Assembly (NCBI RefSeq): GCF_000347775.1
Contig: NZ_APAT01000015.1
Location: 496,001 to 560,000 of the forward strand
Source of the DNA: Marinobacter santoriniensis NKSG1
GTDB lineage: Bacteria > Pseudomonadota > Gammaproteobacteria > Pseudomonadales > Oleiphilaceae
Direction of reading: 5' to 3'
Length of the DNA: 64,000 nt
In this document: in pieces, positions 46,424 to 55,672 of the stretch
How the letters are laid out: each line of letters begins with the position of its first letter
How positions within the stretch are numbered: position 1 is the first letter of the stretch
Made by a program: the position numbers and the translations under genes
Notes under the pieces: model-generated
What the model saw: the letters and a program-made list of their open reading frames with translations, nothing else
Database searches by the model: none
Told to the model about the DNA's origin: nothing

Positions 46424-47206
46424 TTAACGCATGGCACCGCGGATACTGGCATCCCTGGAAATCAACAAGACCACGCGTCGGTTTCGGCGCCGTCCGGCAT
46501 CAGTGTCGTTGCGTGCGACTGGCTGGTACTGACCATACCCCACGGCGGCCAACCGTTCCGGCTCGACGCCCTCCCGGACCAGCATTCGGACAACCGCAGC
46601 GGCACGGGCGGCAGCCAGCTCCCAGTTGGACGGAAATTTCGACGTGCTGATTGGCTGGTTGTCGGTGAATCCCTCGACCCGAACCGCGTTGTCACGATCC
46701 CGGAGAACGCTGGCAATCTTTTCCACCACGTCAAAGGCATCGTAGTGAGGCTCCGCGTCACCACTTCCGAACAGCATGCTGTTCGGAAGGTTCAACTCCA
46801 GCCATTTGTCGCTGGTTTCGAGCGTGACCACGCCCTGGTTGATCAGTTCATCGAACTCCATGGTCAACTGGTCCGCCATGGCACGCAGGGCCCTGGTACG
46901 GGCCTGGAGATCCGCTTGCGGATTTTGCGGTGCTTCAGCAACCGGAGGCGGGATAACGTTGTCGGCTGGCGCGTTCACCGATCGCTGGGGACGTTCGCCC
47001 ACCGTAATGGGATTCACGGAATGCTGGGGCGCATTGAACACGCCGTTCAGGGTTTCGGAGAGGACTTTGTACTTCCCTTCGTTGACCGAAGACACCGAGT
47101 ACATGACCACAAAAAAAGCGAACAGCAGCGTGATGAAATCCGCGTAGGAAATCAGCCAGCGCTCCTTGTTATGCAATTCGTCAGTGGATCGCCTGCGTCG
47201 CCGCAT
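46424..47206 (-). CDS. motD: Flagellar motor protein MotD
   Basis: MotB-type stator subunit (260 aa). One membrane helix (residues 18-38) carries the proton/ion-binding Asp23 in ISYADFITLLFAFFVV; the C-terminal OmpA-like domain (VRVEGFTDNQPI, NWELAAARAAAVVRML, RNRRVVLLI) binds peptidoglycan. MotC/MotD is the second stator set of Pseudomonas-type polar flagella. It lies 15 bp after motC. The region to parC (46237-46423) holds only the parC promoter and leader. Confidence 0.92.
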   Translation of the reverse strand: MRRRRRSTDELHNKERWLISYADFITLLFAFFVVMYSVSSVNEGKYKVLSETLNGVFNAPQHSVNPITVGERPQRSVNAPADNVIPPPVAEAPQNPQADLQARTRALRAMADQLTMEFDELINQGVVTLETSDKWLELNLPNSMLFGSGDAEPHYDAFDVVEKIASVLRDRDNAVRVEGFTDNQPISTSKFPSNWELAAARAAAVVRMLVREGVEPERLAAVGYGQYQPVARNDTDAGRRRNRRVVLLISRDASIRGAMR

Positions 47207-47221
47207 AGAGCCCGCCTGTCC

Positions 47222-47962
47222 CTACTGCAGGAATCCCCGCAGTCGCAACTCGATGGATTTGGGGTTTTCGCCTTCGGCAATGGCAATGATGCCGTCAATC
47301 ATCATGTCCTCGTAACGGGTTCGCTCCCGCACGATGCCCCGAAGCTTGTTGGCAACCGGGAAGAACAGCAGGTTGGCAAGGGCCACCCCGTAAATGGTGG
47401 CCACGAACGCGGTCGCAATGCCGCCGCCGAGGGTCTGGGGATCTTCCAGGTTGGTCATGACCTGAATCAGGCCCATGACCGCACCGATGATGCCGATAGT
47501 CGGAGAATACCCGCCCATGGCATCAAACACCTTGGCCGACTCGAGATCTCTCTGTTCCCGGGACTCCAGGTCTACTTCCATGATACCCCGGATGGTCTCG
47601 GTTTCAGCGCCATCAACCAGGAGCTGGAGCCCTTTACGGGCAAAAGGTTCCGGCTCCCGTTCTGCAAGCGCTTCCAGACCGAGCAAGCCCTGCTTGCGGG
47701 CCTTGACGCTCCAGTCGATCACCTTGCCAATCCCGTCCTCCATACTGACAAATGGCGGCAGGAACACCCAGCGCGACTGGGCAAACGCCCGCTTCAGCAG
47801 GGGCCAGGAGGTTTGCAGGATGGTGGCGGCCAGGGTGCCGCCAACGACAATCAGAGCCGCCGGGCCATTGAACAGGGAACCCAGTGCCCCCCCTTCCAGG
47901 AGGTTTCCGCCCAGAATCGCCGCGAAGGCCAGGATGATGCCAAGCAGGCTGAGAATATCCAT
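47222..47962 (-). CDS. motC: Flagellar motor protein MotC
   Basis: MotA-type stator subunit (246 aa) with four membrane helices; the conserved proline-bearing segment MGGYSPTIGIIGAVMGLIQV and the following helix GIATAFVATIYGVALANLLF are clear, and the cytoplasmic loop has the charged residues that contact the rotor. ATG 47962 overlaps the cheB stop (TGATG); a GTG two codons upstream is less likely. Confidence 0.93.
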   Translation of the reverse strand: MDILSLLGIILAFAAILGGNLLEGGALGSLFNGPAALIVVGGTLAATILQTSWPLLKRAFAQSRWVFLPPFVSMEDGIGKVIDWSVKARKQGLLGLEALAEREPEPFARKGLQLLVDGAETETIRGIMEVDLESREQRDLESAKVFDAMGGYSPTIGIIGAVMGLIQVMTNLEDPQTLGGGIATAFVATIYGVALANLLFFPVANKLRGIVRERTRYEDMMIDGIIAIAEGENPKSIELRLRGFLQ

Positions 47963-49098
47963 CAGCACACACCTTCGACCAGACGCGCTCCGATTTCTTC
48001 CAGCGACAAGACCTCGTCTGACAGTCCGGCCTTGGCTACCGCCATGGGCATGCCATAGATCACGGAGGATTTTTCATCCTGAGACCAGATATCGGAACCG
48101 GTCTGCTTCATCATCCGACAGCCTTCCCGACCATCCGCGCCCATGCCGGTCAGGATGACGCCCAGGGTCTTGCCGGGAAAGCTACGGGCAAGGGATCCGA
48201 AAGTCACGTCCACACAGGGCTTGTAATTGAGGCGCTCGTCACCGGGCAGAATGCGCACGCGGGGCTGACCACCACGGCTTTCGATCATCATCTGTTTGCC
48301 CCCGGGGGCCAGCAGTGCCAGTCCGGGACGAAGCACATCGCCATCCGCCGCCTGGCGGACCTCGATCTTGCACAGCCGATTCAACCGCTCGGCAAAGGCC
48401 GGGGTGAAGCTGGCGGGCATATGCTGAACCAGGACAATCGGCGCCGGAAACGAAGCAGGCAGGACCGTCAGAACTTTCTGGAGCGCAACCGGCCCGCCGG
48501 TCGACGTACCGATACCGACAACGCTGTAATGCTTCGCCGCGCGATGGGCCGACCTTCGGGGCGGTTCCGGTTCCCGGACAGGTCGCTCCACACGTTCCCG
48601 AACCGGGGTTACGGGCCGATGTTCGGCACGGGGTCTGTCTGTCGGGCGTGGTGCCTGTGGTTCGGCCGGTCGCGCGCGGGGCGCCGATGCGCCGCCAGGG
48701 CGACTCCTGGCTACATCAAGTACCCGGTCAATGAGGATCTTCTGGAGCTGGCTGGAGTCCCGGGCGATCTCCTCGAAGTTCTTGGGCAGGAAATCGACGG
48801 CTCCCGCCTCAAGCGCGTCAAGCGTCACCCGAGCGCCTTCGTATGTCAGGGAAGAGAACATCAGCACCGGCGTTGGGTGCCGGCGCATGATTTCACGGAC
48901 CGCCGAGATGCCATCCATTACAGGCATCTCGTAATCCATGGTGATCACGTCGGGGCGCAAACGCTCCGCCATTTCGACGCCTTCGCGTCCGTTGGAGGCT
49001 GCGCCCACGACCCGGATCTGGCCGGAAGCGGCCAGAATTTCCGTCAGACGTTTGCGGAAAAACCCTGAATCATCAACGACCAGGACCGAAACTGTCAT
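47962..49098 (-). CDS. cheB: Chemotaxis methylesterase/deamidase CheB
   Basis: Response-regulator methylesterase (378 aa) that removes methyl groups from chemoreceptors. The receiver domain (1-120) has the DD pair in VLVVDDSGFFRKRL and phospho-Asp in VITMDYEMPVMDG. A Pro/Arg-rich linker (about 140-190) is followed by the esterase domain with catalytic Ser in GIGTSTGGP, His in VQHMPASFTP and Asp in TGMGADGREG. It lies 50 bp downstream of cheA. Confidence 0.95.
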   Translation of the reverse strand: MTVSVLVVDDSGFFRKRLTEILAASGQIRVVGAASNGREGVEMAERLRPDVITMDYEMPVMDGISAVREIMRRHPTPVLMFSSLTYEGARVTLDALEAGAVDFLPKNFEEIARDSSQLQKILIDRVLDVARSRPGGASAPRARPAEPQAPRPTDRPRAEHRPVTPVRERVERPVREPEPPRRSAHRAAKHYSVVGIGTSTGGPVALQKVLTVLPASFPAPIVLVQHMPASFTPAFAERLNRLCKIEVRQAADGDVLRPGLALLAPGGKQMMIESRGGQPRVRILPGDERLNYKPCVDVTFGSLARSFPGKTLGVILTGMGADGREGCRMMKQTGSDIWSQDEKSSVIYGMPMAVAKAGLSDEVLSLEEIGARLVEGVC

Positions 49099-49148
49099 CC
49101 ATTTCTCCTACCCAATACGCCGGCTTTCCGGTCTCCGGACGTGAACAA

Positions 49149-51263
49149 TCAACTGTAATTCTGCAAAAGGCTGGGAACATCAATAATCAAAGCGATGCGA
49201 CCATCACCCGTGATCGTGGCGCCTGCCATACCCGGAGTGCCCTGCAATGCCCTGCCAAGAGGCTTGATAACCACTTCTTCCTGGCCAATCAACTGGTCCA
49301 CCACAAATCCCACCTGCTTGGTGCCCATGGCGACAATCACCACGTGGGCATTCTCCGGCTCTGCCTGCCCGGCCTCGCCACGAACCAGCCAGCGTTTGAT
49401 GTGGAACAGCGGAAACACCTTGTCCCGGACAACGATACACTCTCGCCCGTCGACAATGTTGGTCTTGGTGAGATCCAGGTGGAAGATCTCCACCACGTTC
49501 ACCAGAGGCAACGCAAAGGACTGATCGCCCAGCATGATCATCAGGGTGGGCATGATGGCGAGGGTCAGGGGCACCTTGATAAGGATGCGCGTGCCCTTGC
49601 CCAGTTCCGACACGATATTGATCTGGCCATTGAGCTGACCGATCTTGGTTTTCACCACATCCATGCCCACGCCGCGACCGGAAACATCAGAGATCTGGTC
49701 TTTGGTCGAAAAGCCGGCTGCAAAGATAAGATTGAAACACTCGTTGTCGGTCAGACGATCCGCGGCGTCCTGGTCGTAAATCCCCTTTTCAACCGCCTTC
49801 TGGCGAAGTTTCTCGGGATCCATGCCGGCACCGTCGTCTTCGATGGTCAGGAGGATATGGTCGCCTTCCTGCTCAGCCGACAGCGTGACAGTACCGGCTC
49901 TCGGCTTTCCGGCCTTCTCACGGACGTCCGGTGACTCAATGCCGTGGTCAACAGAGTTCCGGACCAGGTGAACCAGCGGATCCGAAAGGGCTTCCACCAG
50001 GTTCTTGTCAAGGTCTGTTTCCTCACCGTGCATGACCAGGCTGACTTCTTTCTTGAGGCTTCTGGCCAGATCGCGCACCACGCGCGGGAAACGGCCAAAG
50101 ACCTTCTTGATCGGCTGCATGCGGGTCTGCATGACCGCGGACTGCAAATCGGTGGTGACCACGTCGAGGTTGGCCACGGCCTTATGCATCTGCTCATCTT
50201 CGCTGGCGTTACCCAGTCGCTGAAGGCGATTACGGACCAGCACCAGCTCGCCCACCATGTTCATGATGTCATCAAGGCGTTTGGTGTCGACCCGGACCGT
50301 GGTCTCGCCCGCTGGTGCGGCTTCCCGGGGAGGCGTCGCAGGCTTCGCAGCGGCCTTCGGAGCAGCAGGCTCCCTGGCTGTCTCGGGCTCGGGGCGGGAT
50401 GCGGATTCCGGTTTCGGTTGGGATTTGGCCGGTGATTGGCCTCCGTCCGCGCTGTCGGCTCCAGTAGGGGCGCCGCCCTTGCCATGCAACTCGTCCAGCA
50501 GCTTCTCGAATTCGTCGTCGGTAATCAGGTCGTCTTCAGAACCAGAACCGGGTTTGCCATCTGCGCCTTCAGTCGAAGGCTTCTCGGGCGCGGCATCTGC
50601 GGGAGGCGCTCCGGAAAACTTGCCCTCCCCGTGCAGCTCGTCCAGAAGCTTTTCAAACTCATCGTCGGTGATTTCGTCATCACCGCCTTCCTTGCCCGCA
50701 CTTTCGTCGTTCACTGGAGCAGAGGAGGCAGACTGATCGTTCTGGTCACCGCCCTCAAGCGCATCAAGCAGTTGCTCAAATTCGTCGTCGGTGATGTCAC
50801 CACCATCGGCATCGGCCGAAGTCGACGCAGGCTCGGACGCCGGAGTGTCAGCAGTGGCGCTGCCCCCGGTCCCCTCGGGCTTTGCCAGGGCATCAAGGGC
50901 CGCGATCAGTTCATCGGGCGCCGGCGTGGGCTCCTCGTGGTTGCGAACTTCCTCGAACATGGCGTTGACGTTGTCCAGGGCCTCCAGGACAACGTCCATC
51001 AGCTCGGCATCAACCTTGCGTTTGTGGTTACGCAGGATATCGAAGACGTTTTCCGCAGAGTGACAGCAGTTGACCAGGGCATCCAGCTGCAGGAAGCCGG
51101 CACCGCCCTTTACCGTATGGAAGCCACGGAAAATGGCGTTGAGCAGATCGCTGTCATCGGGATGCTGTTCAAGATCGACCAACTGTTCCGACAATTTTTC
51201 GAGAATCTCTCCGGCTTCGACCAGAAAATCCTGGAGAATCTCTTCATCAGCATCGAACGCCAT
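49149..51263 (-). CDS. cheA: Chemotaxis histidine kinase CheA
   Basis: Central chemotaxis kinase (704 aa). The HPt domain has phosphorylated His49 in FHTVKGGAGF. Between it and the dimerisation domain (RLDDIMNMVGELVLVRNRL, near 330) there is no recognisable P2 domain; instead an acidic, disordered stretch carries three copies of ITDDEFE(K/Q)LLDxLxG at residues 157, 198 and 247. The kinase domain has HLVRNSVDHGIE and EDDGAGMD, and the C-terminal P5 domain is CheW-like. GAGGG lies 7 nt before the ATG. Confidence 0.95.
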   Translation of the reverse strand: MAFDADEEILQDFLVEAGEILEKLSEQLVDLEQHPDDSDLLNAIFRGFHTVKGGAGFLQLDALVNCCHSAENVFDILRNHKRKVDAELMDVVLEALDNVNAMFEEVRNHEEPTPAPDELIAALDALAKPEGTGGSATADTPASEPASTSADADGGDITDDEFEQLLDALEGGDQNDQSASSAPVNDESAGKEGGDDEITDDEFEKLLDELHGEGKFSGAPPADAAPEKPSTEGADGKPGSGSEDDLITDDEFEKLLDELHGKGGAPTGADSADGGQSPAKSQPKPESASRPEPETAREPAAPKAAAKPATPPREAAPAGETTVRVDTKRLDDIMNMVGELVLVRNRLQRLGNASEDEQMHKAVANLDVVTTDLQSAVMQTRMQPIKKVFGRFPRVVRDLARSLKKEVSLVMHGEETDLDKNLVEALSDPLVHLVRNSVDHGIESPDVREKAGKPRAGTVTLSAEQEGDHILLTIEDDGAGMDPEKLRQKAVEKGIYDQDAADRLTDNECFNLIFAAGFSTKDQISDVSGRGVGMDVVKTKIGQLNGQINIVSELGKGTRILIKVPLTLAIMPTLMIMLGDQSFALPLVNVVEIFHLDLTKTNIVDGRECIVVRDKVFPLFHIKRWLVRGEAGQAEPENAHVVIVAMGTKQVGFVVDQLIGQEEVVIKPLGRALQGTPGMAGATITGDGRIALIIDVPSLLQNYS

Positions 51264-51279
51264 GTACTACCCTCTTTCG

Positions 51280-52074
51280 TCAAAAACCGAGACTGGACAA
51301 CAAATCGTCCACGTCGTCCTGTCCGGAAACCACGTCATCACGCTCTTCGGCGTTCATCTGCGGCCCAACGCCCTCTTCGGCCGAAACCTGTTTGTCCTCG
51401 ATCTGATGGACCGTGCCGGTGAGCTGATCGACATGGCTCGCCATGACCACCAGGCTCAGAAGATGTTCCTCGACCTCCTTGACCAGGTTGGTTACCTTCT
51501 GGATAACCTGGCCGGTCAGATCCTGGAAGTCCTGGGCCAACAGAATTTCCGAGAGGTTGCTGTAGATAGTATCGGCCTCGGTGGAAAGACTTGAGAAAAA
51601 CCGGTCAATCCGCCCGTACAGCTCCCGGAATTCCGCCGGTGCCATCTCCCGGCGCCGCAGTCTTGCCCACTCCGTGCTGAGCGCCCGCGCTTCGTCCCGG
51701 ATGGCGTGGGCCATCGGCATGGACACTTCGACCAGGTCCATCGTGCGGTTGGCCGCCTGGCCCGTCATATGCACGACATATTCGAGCCGGTCCGAGGCAT
51801 CAGACATTTTGGAGAGCGCTTCTTTCTGCTCTGCATTGCGGGGATCGATCTGGAAGTTCCGGATGGCCTCGTGCAGGCTCCGGGTAAGACGACCGACTTC
51901 CCGGTACAGACTCTGATCCCTCGTGTCACTCAGTTCATTGATCAGGGTCATCGCCCGGGCATAATCACCAGCCTGGACACTCTCGGCAAGTTCCGCCGAC
52001 TGGCTTTCGAGCTTCGCCGCGACTTCCGGATCGAGGCTCTGATGGTTCTTGTTGCTATCGCTCATGAGAGCCAT
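51280..52074 (-). CDS. cheZ: CheY-P phosphatase CheZ
   Basis: Dephosphorylates CheY-P (264 aa). The long helical hairpin is present, with the catalytic glutamine in LLAQDFQDLTGQVIQKV, and the C-terminal acidic amphipathic tail DDVDDLLSSLGF is the CheY-P binding peptide. ATG 52074 has AGAGG just upstream; the ATG at 52065 is too far from it. It lies 11 bp after cheY. Confidence 0.93.
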   Translation of the reverse strand: MALMSDSNKNHQSLDPEVAAKLESQSAELAESVQAGDYARAMTLINELSDTRDQSLYREVGRLTRSLHEAIRNFQIDPRNAEQKEALSKMSDASDRLEYVVHMTGQAANRTMDLVEVSMPMAHAIRDEARALSTEWARLRRREMAPAEFRELYGRIDRFFSSLSTEADTIYSNLSEILLAQDFQDLTGQVIQKVTNLVKEVEEHLLSLVVMASHVDQLTGTVHQIEDKQVSAEEGVGPQMNAEERDDVVSGQDDVDDLLSSLGF

Positions 52075-52085
52075 CCGACCTCTGG

Positions 52086-52469
52086 TTACTGGATTCGTTC
52101 GAAGATCTTTTCAATCTTCTCCTTGAGAACGGCGGCAGTGAACGGCTTGACTACGTAGCCATTCACACCGGCCTGGGCGGCGGCCACGATCTGGTCACGC
52201 TTGGCTTCGGCCGTAACCATAAGCACCGGCAGATTTTTCAGGTTTTCGTCTGCACGAACCGCTTTAAGAAGATCGAAACCGGACATACCTGGCATGTTCC
52301 AGTCGGTGACCAGAAAATCGTATTTCCCGCTTTTCAACATCGGCAGCGCGGAATTGCCATCGTCCGCTTCATCCGTGTTGGTGAAACCGAGATCGCGCAA
52401 CAGGTTCTTGATGATGCGTCTCATCGTAGAAAAGTCGTCCACAATGAGGATTTTCATGTTCTTGTCCAA
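52086..52469 (-). CDS. cheY: Chemotaxis response regulator CheY
   Basis: Single-domain receiver that binds the flagellar switch (127 aa). Active-site residues are Asp11/Asp12 (IVDDFS), phospho-Asp56 (VTDWNMPG), Thr86 (VTAEAK) and Lys108 (VVKPF). The start may be TTG 52469, which has GGAGG at good distance, or ATG 52457 (MKILIVDDF), which matches the usual N-terminus; I give the TTG. The 162 bp before it, after fliA, contains no clear terminator; only a weak FliA-like -10 (CCCGACAA) was seen. Confidence 0.93.
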   Translation of the reverse strand: MDKNMKILIVDDFSTMRRIIKNLLRDLGFTNTDEADDGNSALPMLKSGKYDFLVTDWNMPGMSGFDLLKAVRADENLKNLPVLMVTAEAKRDQIVAAAQAGVNGYVVKPFTAAVLKEKIEKIFERIQ

Positions 52470-52631
52470 TGGGACCTCCAGTTAGTCACTCCCGGCATTC
52501 ATTTGAGCATAGTGCCCAACCCCCGGCACCACTTGAATCAATCGCTTATTGTCGGGCGTTTGCGCCGGTTGTAAAGCGCTGTTTACCAAAAAGCTACAGA
52601 CCGGAAAGCACTTGCAACACAGAGCGCAGTT

Positions 52632-53375
52632 TCAGCCGCCCGGTTCGTCCCGCCAGTCTGTCAGCCTTCCCCGCAGGCGCAACGCCGCCTGACTGTGAAT
52701 CTGGCTGACGCGGCTTTCGCTGACACCGATCACCGCGCCAATCTCCTTGAGGTTCAGCTCCTCCTGGTAATACAGGCTCAGAACCAGCTTCTCCCGCTCG
52801 GGCAGTTCCTCGATCGCCTGCGCCAGGCTCCGGCGGAATGCGTCAGAAGACAGCCCCTCAAAGGGATTATCACTGGTTTCTGAATGTTCTATCGGCAGCT
52901 CGCCGGATTCATTGAGCTCATCGAGGCTAAAAAGTCGTCCGCCGTTCGAGTCGCTGAGCGACGCATGGTATTCCGCAAGGTCCATACCCAGCTCTTCGGC
53001 AACTTCGCTGTCCTGAGCCTCCCGGCCGAGCCGATCTTCTACCGTCTTGATAGCCTGGGAGATGCGTCGGGCATTGCGGTGGACAGACCGGGGGACCCAG
53101 TCGCCTTTGCGAATTTCATCAACCATCGCGCCGCGGATGCGGATCCCCGCATAGGTTTCAAACGTCGCGCCGCCGGTGGAACTGTATCGCTGTGCCGCTT
53201 CCAGCAAACCGATCATGCCGGCCTGCATGAGATCTTCCAGTTGAACCGAAGCGGGAAGACGGGCCATCAGGTGGAGGGCGATTTTCTTGACCAGCGGTGC
53301 ATGCTCCTCAACCAGCCCGGAGGGTGTCGAGGCAACAGCTTGGTGGTACATTCCCAGACGTTTCGCCAATGTCAT
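52632..53375 (-). CDS. fliA: Flagellar sigma factor FliA (sigma-28)
   Basis: RNA polymerase sigma factor for late flagellar and chemotaxis genes (247 aa). Region 2 is seen in LEDLMQAGMIGLLEAAQRY and FETYAGIRIRGAMVDEIR, and region 4 in LPEREKLVLSLYYQEELNLK with recognition helix IGVSESRVSQIHSQAALRLR. It probably recognises the promoter at 46289-46315. It lies 34 bp after fleN. Confidence 0.95.
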   Translation of the reverse strand: MTLAKRLGMYHQAVASTPSGLVEEHAPLVKKIALHLMARLPASVQLEDLMQAGMIGLLEAAQRYSSTGGATFETYAGIRIRGAMVDEIRKGDWVPRSVHRNARRISQAIKTVEDRLGREAQDSEVAEELGMDLAEYHASLSDSNGGRLFSLDELNESGELPIEHSETSDNPFEGLSSDAFRRSLAQAIEELPEREKLVLSLYYQEELNLKEIGAVIGVSESRVSQIHSQAALRLRGRLTDWRDEPGG

Positions 53376-53409
53376 CTATCCGGTGTTTTTTTCGTTGACA
53401 GGATCCGAT

Positions 53410-54222
53410 TCAGACTTCGACGAGCCGCTCCACAAAAAATTCCAGATGACCCCGGGGAGAAGAAGGCAATGGCCAGTTATCCACCTTTTCTGCCAGCGCC
53501 TTGATGGCGAGGGATGCCTTGGCCCGGGGATAGGCATCAAGAACGGCACGCTGTCTTTGTACTGCTTTCCTGACCGCTTCGTCGTAAGGCACCATACCCA
53601 CATATTGTAGTGCCACATCAAGGAACCGCTCAGTGACCCGGGTCAGTTTCTCGAAGAGGTGACGGCCTTCCTGATCGTTGCGGACCTGATTGGCCAGGAT
53701 CCGGAAGCGGTTGACACCGTAATCACGATTCATCAGCTTGATCAACGCATAGGCATCGGTAATCGACGTTGGTTCGTCGCAGACAACCAGCAGCAACTCC
53801 TGGGACGCACGAAGAAAACTGACCACGGATTCGGAAATGCCCGCCGCGGTATCCACGATAAGCACATCGATCTGATCGCCCAGCTCGCTGAAAGCGTTGA
53901 TCAGCCCGGCGTGCTCCATCGGGGTAAGCTGGGTCATCCGCTGGGTACCCGAGGAGGCAGGCACAATCTTGATGCCGCCAGGGCCATTGACCAGCACATC
54001 CCGAAGGTCACAGTCCCCTGCCAGAACATCCTGCAGGTTCCGGCTGGCCGTTATTCCGAGCAGGACGTCGATGTTGGCAAGTCCCAGATCGGCATCCAGC
54101 AGGACTACCCGCCGGCCTTTCTGCGCCAGTGCAATCCCGAGGTTAACCGAGATGTTACTCTTCCCCACCCCGCCTTTTCCGCCGGAAACTGCAATCACCT
54201 GTACCGGATGTGCTTTGCTCAT
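53410..54222 (-). CDS. fleN: Flagellar number regulator FleN/FlhG
   Basis: MinD-like ATPase (270 aa) that limits polar flagella to one, in Pseudomonas by restraining the activator FleQ. The deviant Walker A is SGGKGGVGKSNISVNLG, with LLDADLGLANIDVLLG and DVLIVDTAAGIS. It is the usual partner of flhF, 103 bp upstream. Confidence 0.93.
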   Translation of the reverse strand: MSKAHPVQVIAVSGGKGGVGKSNISVNLGIALAQKGRRVVLLDADLGLANIDVLLGITASRNLQDVLAGDCDLRDVLVNGPGGIKIVPASSGTQRMTQLTPMEHAGLINAFSELGDQIDVLIVDTAAGISESVVSFLRASQELLLVVCDEPTSITDAYALIKLMNRDYGVNRFRILANQVRNDQEGRHLFEKLTRVTERFLDVALQYVGMVPYDEAVRKAVQRQRAVLDAYPRAKASLAIKALAEKVDNWPLPSSPRGHLEFFVERLVEV

Positions 54223-54325
54223 ACTGTCTATTGTCTCTTGCCACGTTTCAACGAACGCTCATTGTTCTGTTAACCGCATTTGATCCCCGCAGGATAAACC
54301 GTCATCCGGCACGGCGGAACCCGGG

Positions 54326-55615
54326 TCAGGCTCCCTCGGCGACGGCCTGCTGTCGCTGCAGCATTTTGAGCCGTTCAACGGCCAGTCTCACCAGAGGGAT
54401 GGCCTCTGCGTGATGGAGGTCTTCGGGAATCCTCTGACCGTCTGTGTACCAGGCCACCGGAAGTCCCGTTTCCATCACAAACCCGAGGGACTCGCCCAGG
54501 GTCAGGGCTTCATCGATCTTGGTCATGACGCAGCCCGCGAGTTCTGCCATCTTATAGCAATGCCAGACGGATTTCATGATGCGGGGCTGGCTGGTGGCCG
54601 AAACCACAAGATGGGTCCGGACGTTGTGATGACTGCGGGCAAGCTCGGCCAGCTGTTCCTGGTAACCGCGATCGCTGCTGGTCAGGCCGGCGGTATCGAT
54701 CAGAACCAGATGACGGTCGGACAGTTCGTCGAGGATATCGTCCAGGGAATGGCTCTCGTCGACGACCCGAACCGGCACATTCAGGATGCGGCCGAAGACA
54801 AAAAGCTGCTCATGGGCGGCCACACGAAAGCGATCGGTAGTCACCAGAGCCAGGGAATCGTCGCCGTGGCGAAGCACATAGCGAGCCGCCAGCTTGCCGA
54901 TTGTCGTCGTCTTGCCGGAACCGGTCGGGCCAACCAGCGCATAAACGCCGCCTTCATCCAGCCAGTCCTGACGCGCGGTCCGGACCCCTGTCGCCAGCAT
55001 CTTCAGCGACTGCTTCCAGCCATCCTCAAGCTTGCCGCCCCGGTGACGCCGGGACAGTGACCCGGCGAGTTCTGCGCCGAGGCCGAATTCCTGCAGCCGT
55101 TCCGCCAGCCGCTGCTGAACCGCATTGCCTGGCGATTTTTCGACAACAGGCTGCTGACCGCGAACCATGTCCCGGAGGGAACTGATCTCGGCACGCATCT
55201 GGGCCAGCTCGTCGGAATACCCCGTTTGCGGGGCAGGAGCTGCTTCGGCGGACTGAAAAGCCTCGGAGGCGGCTTCCTGCAACTCGGCAAAGGACGCACT
55301 CTCGTATCCCTGACCCTGCGCTGCCCGCTTCTCACGCACTTCACGAATTCGATCCCGGGACCGGTTCAGCTCCTCCTCCAGCCGTCGATGCTGTTCCGCC
55401 TGGAGTTCTGCCAGCCGGGAACCGTTGCTTGCCTCCGCGGCTTTTTCACCAAGCCGCTGGCGCGCCATATTTTCGTCGTAGTCCAGCGCCGTCACAATTT
55501 CGACGCCGCCATCGACCCGGCGATTGGAGAGAATCACGGCATCCGGCCCCATTTCGTGGCTGACCTGCTTCAGCGCTTCTGCCATTGTCTGAGCGAAAAA
55601 CCGTTTTACCTTCAT
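54326..55615 (-). CDS. flhF: Flagellar placement GTPase FlhF
   Basis: SRP-type GTPase (429 aa) that directs flagellum assembly to the pole. The N-terminal basic segment MKVKRFFAQTMAEALKQV, a charged coiled region (LEEELNRSRDRIREVREKR), and the NG domain with GPTGSGKTTTIGKLA, DTAGL and TKIDEA are all visible. It follows flhA by 57 bp. Confidence 0.94.
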   Translation of the reverse strand: MKVKRFFAQTMAEALKQVSHEMGPDAVILSNRRVDGGVEIVTALDYDENMARQRLGEKAAEASNGSRLAELQAEQHRRLEEELNRSRDRIREVREKRAAQGQGYESASFAELQEAASEAFQSAEAAPAPQTGYSDELAQMRAEISSLRDMVRGQQPVVEKSPGNAVQQRLAERLQEFGLGAELAGSLSRRHRGGKLEDGWKQSLKMLATGVRTARQDWLDEGGVYALVGPTGSGKTTTIGKLAARYVLRHGDDSLALVTTDRFRVAAHEQLFVFGRILNVPVRVVDESHSLDDILDELSDRHLVLIDTAGLTSSDRGYQEQLAELARSHHNVRTHLVVSATSQPRIMKSVWHCYKMAELAGCVMTKIDEALTLGESLGFVMETGLPVAWYTDGQRIPEDLHHAEAIPLVRLAVERLKMLQRQQAVAEGA

Positions 55616-55672
55616 TATGCTTCCTCCAGCGACATCGCGTCCCTGACGCTTGCCGACTCACACCCGCCGGGT

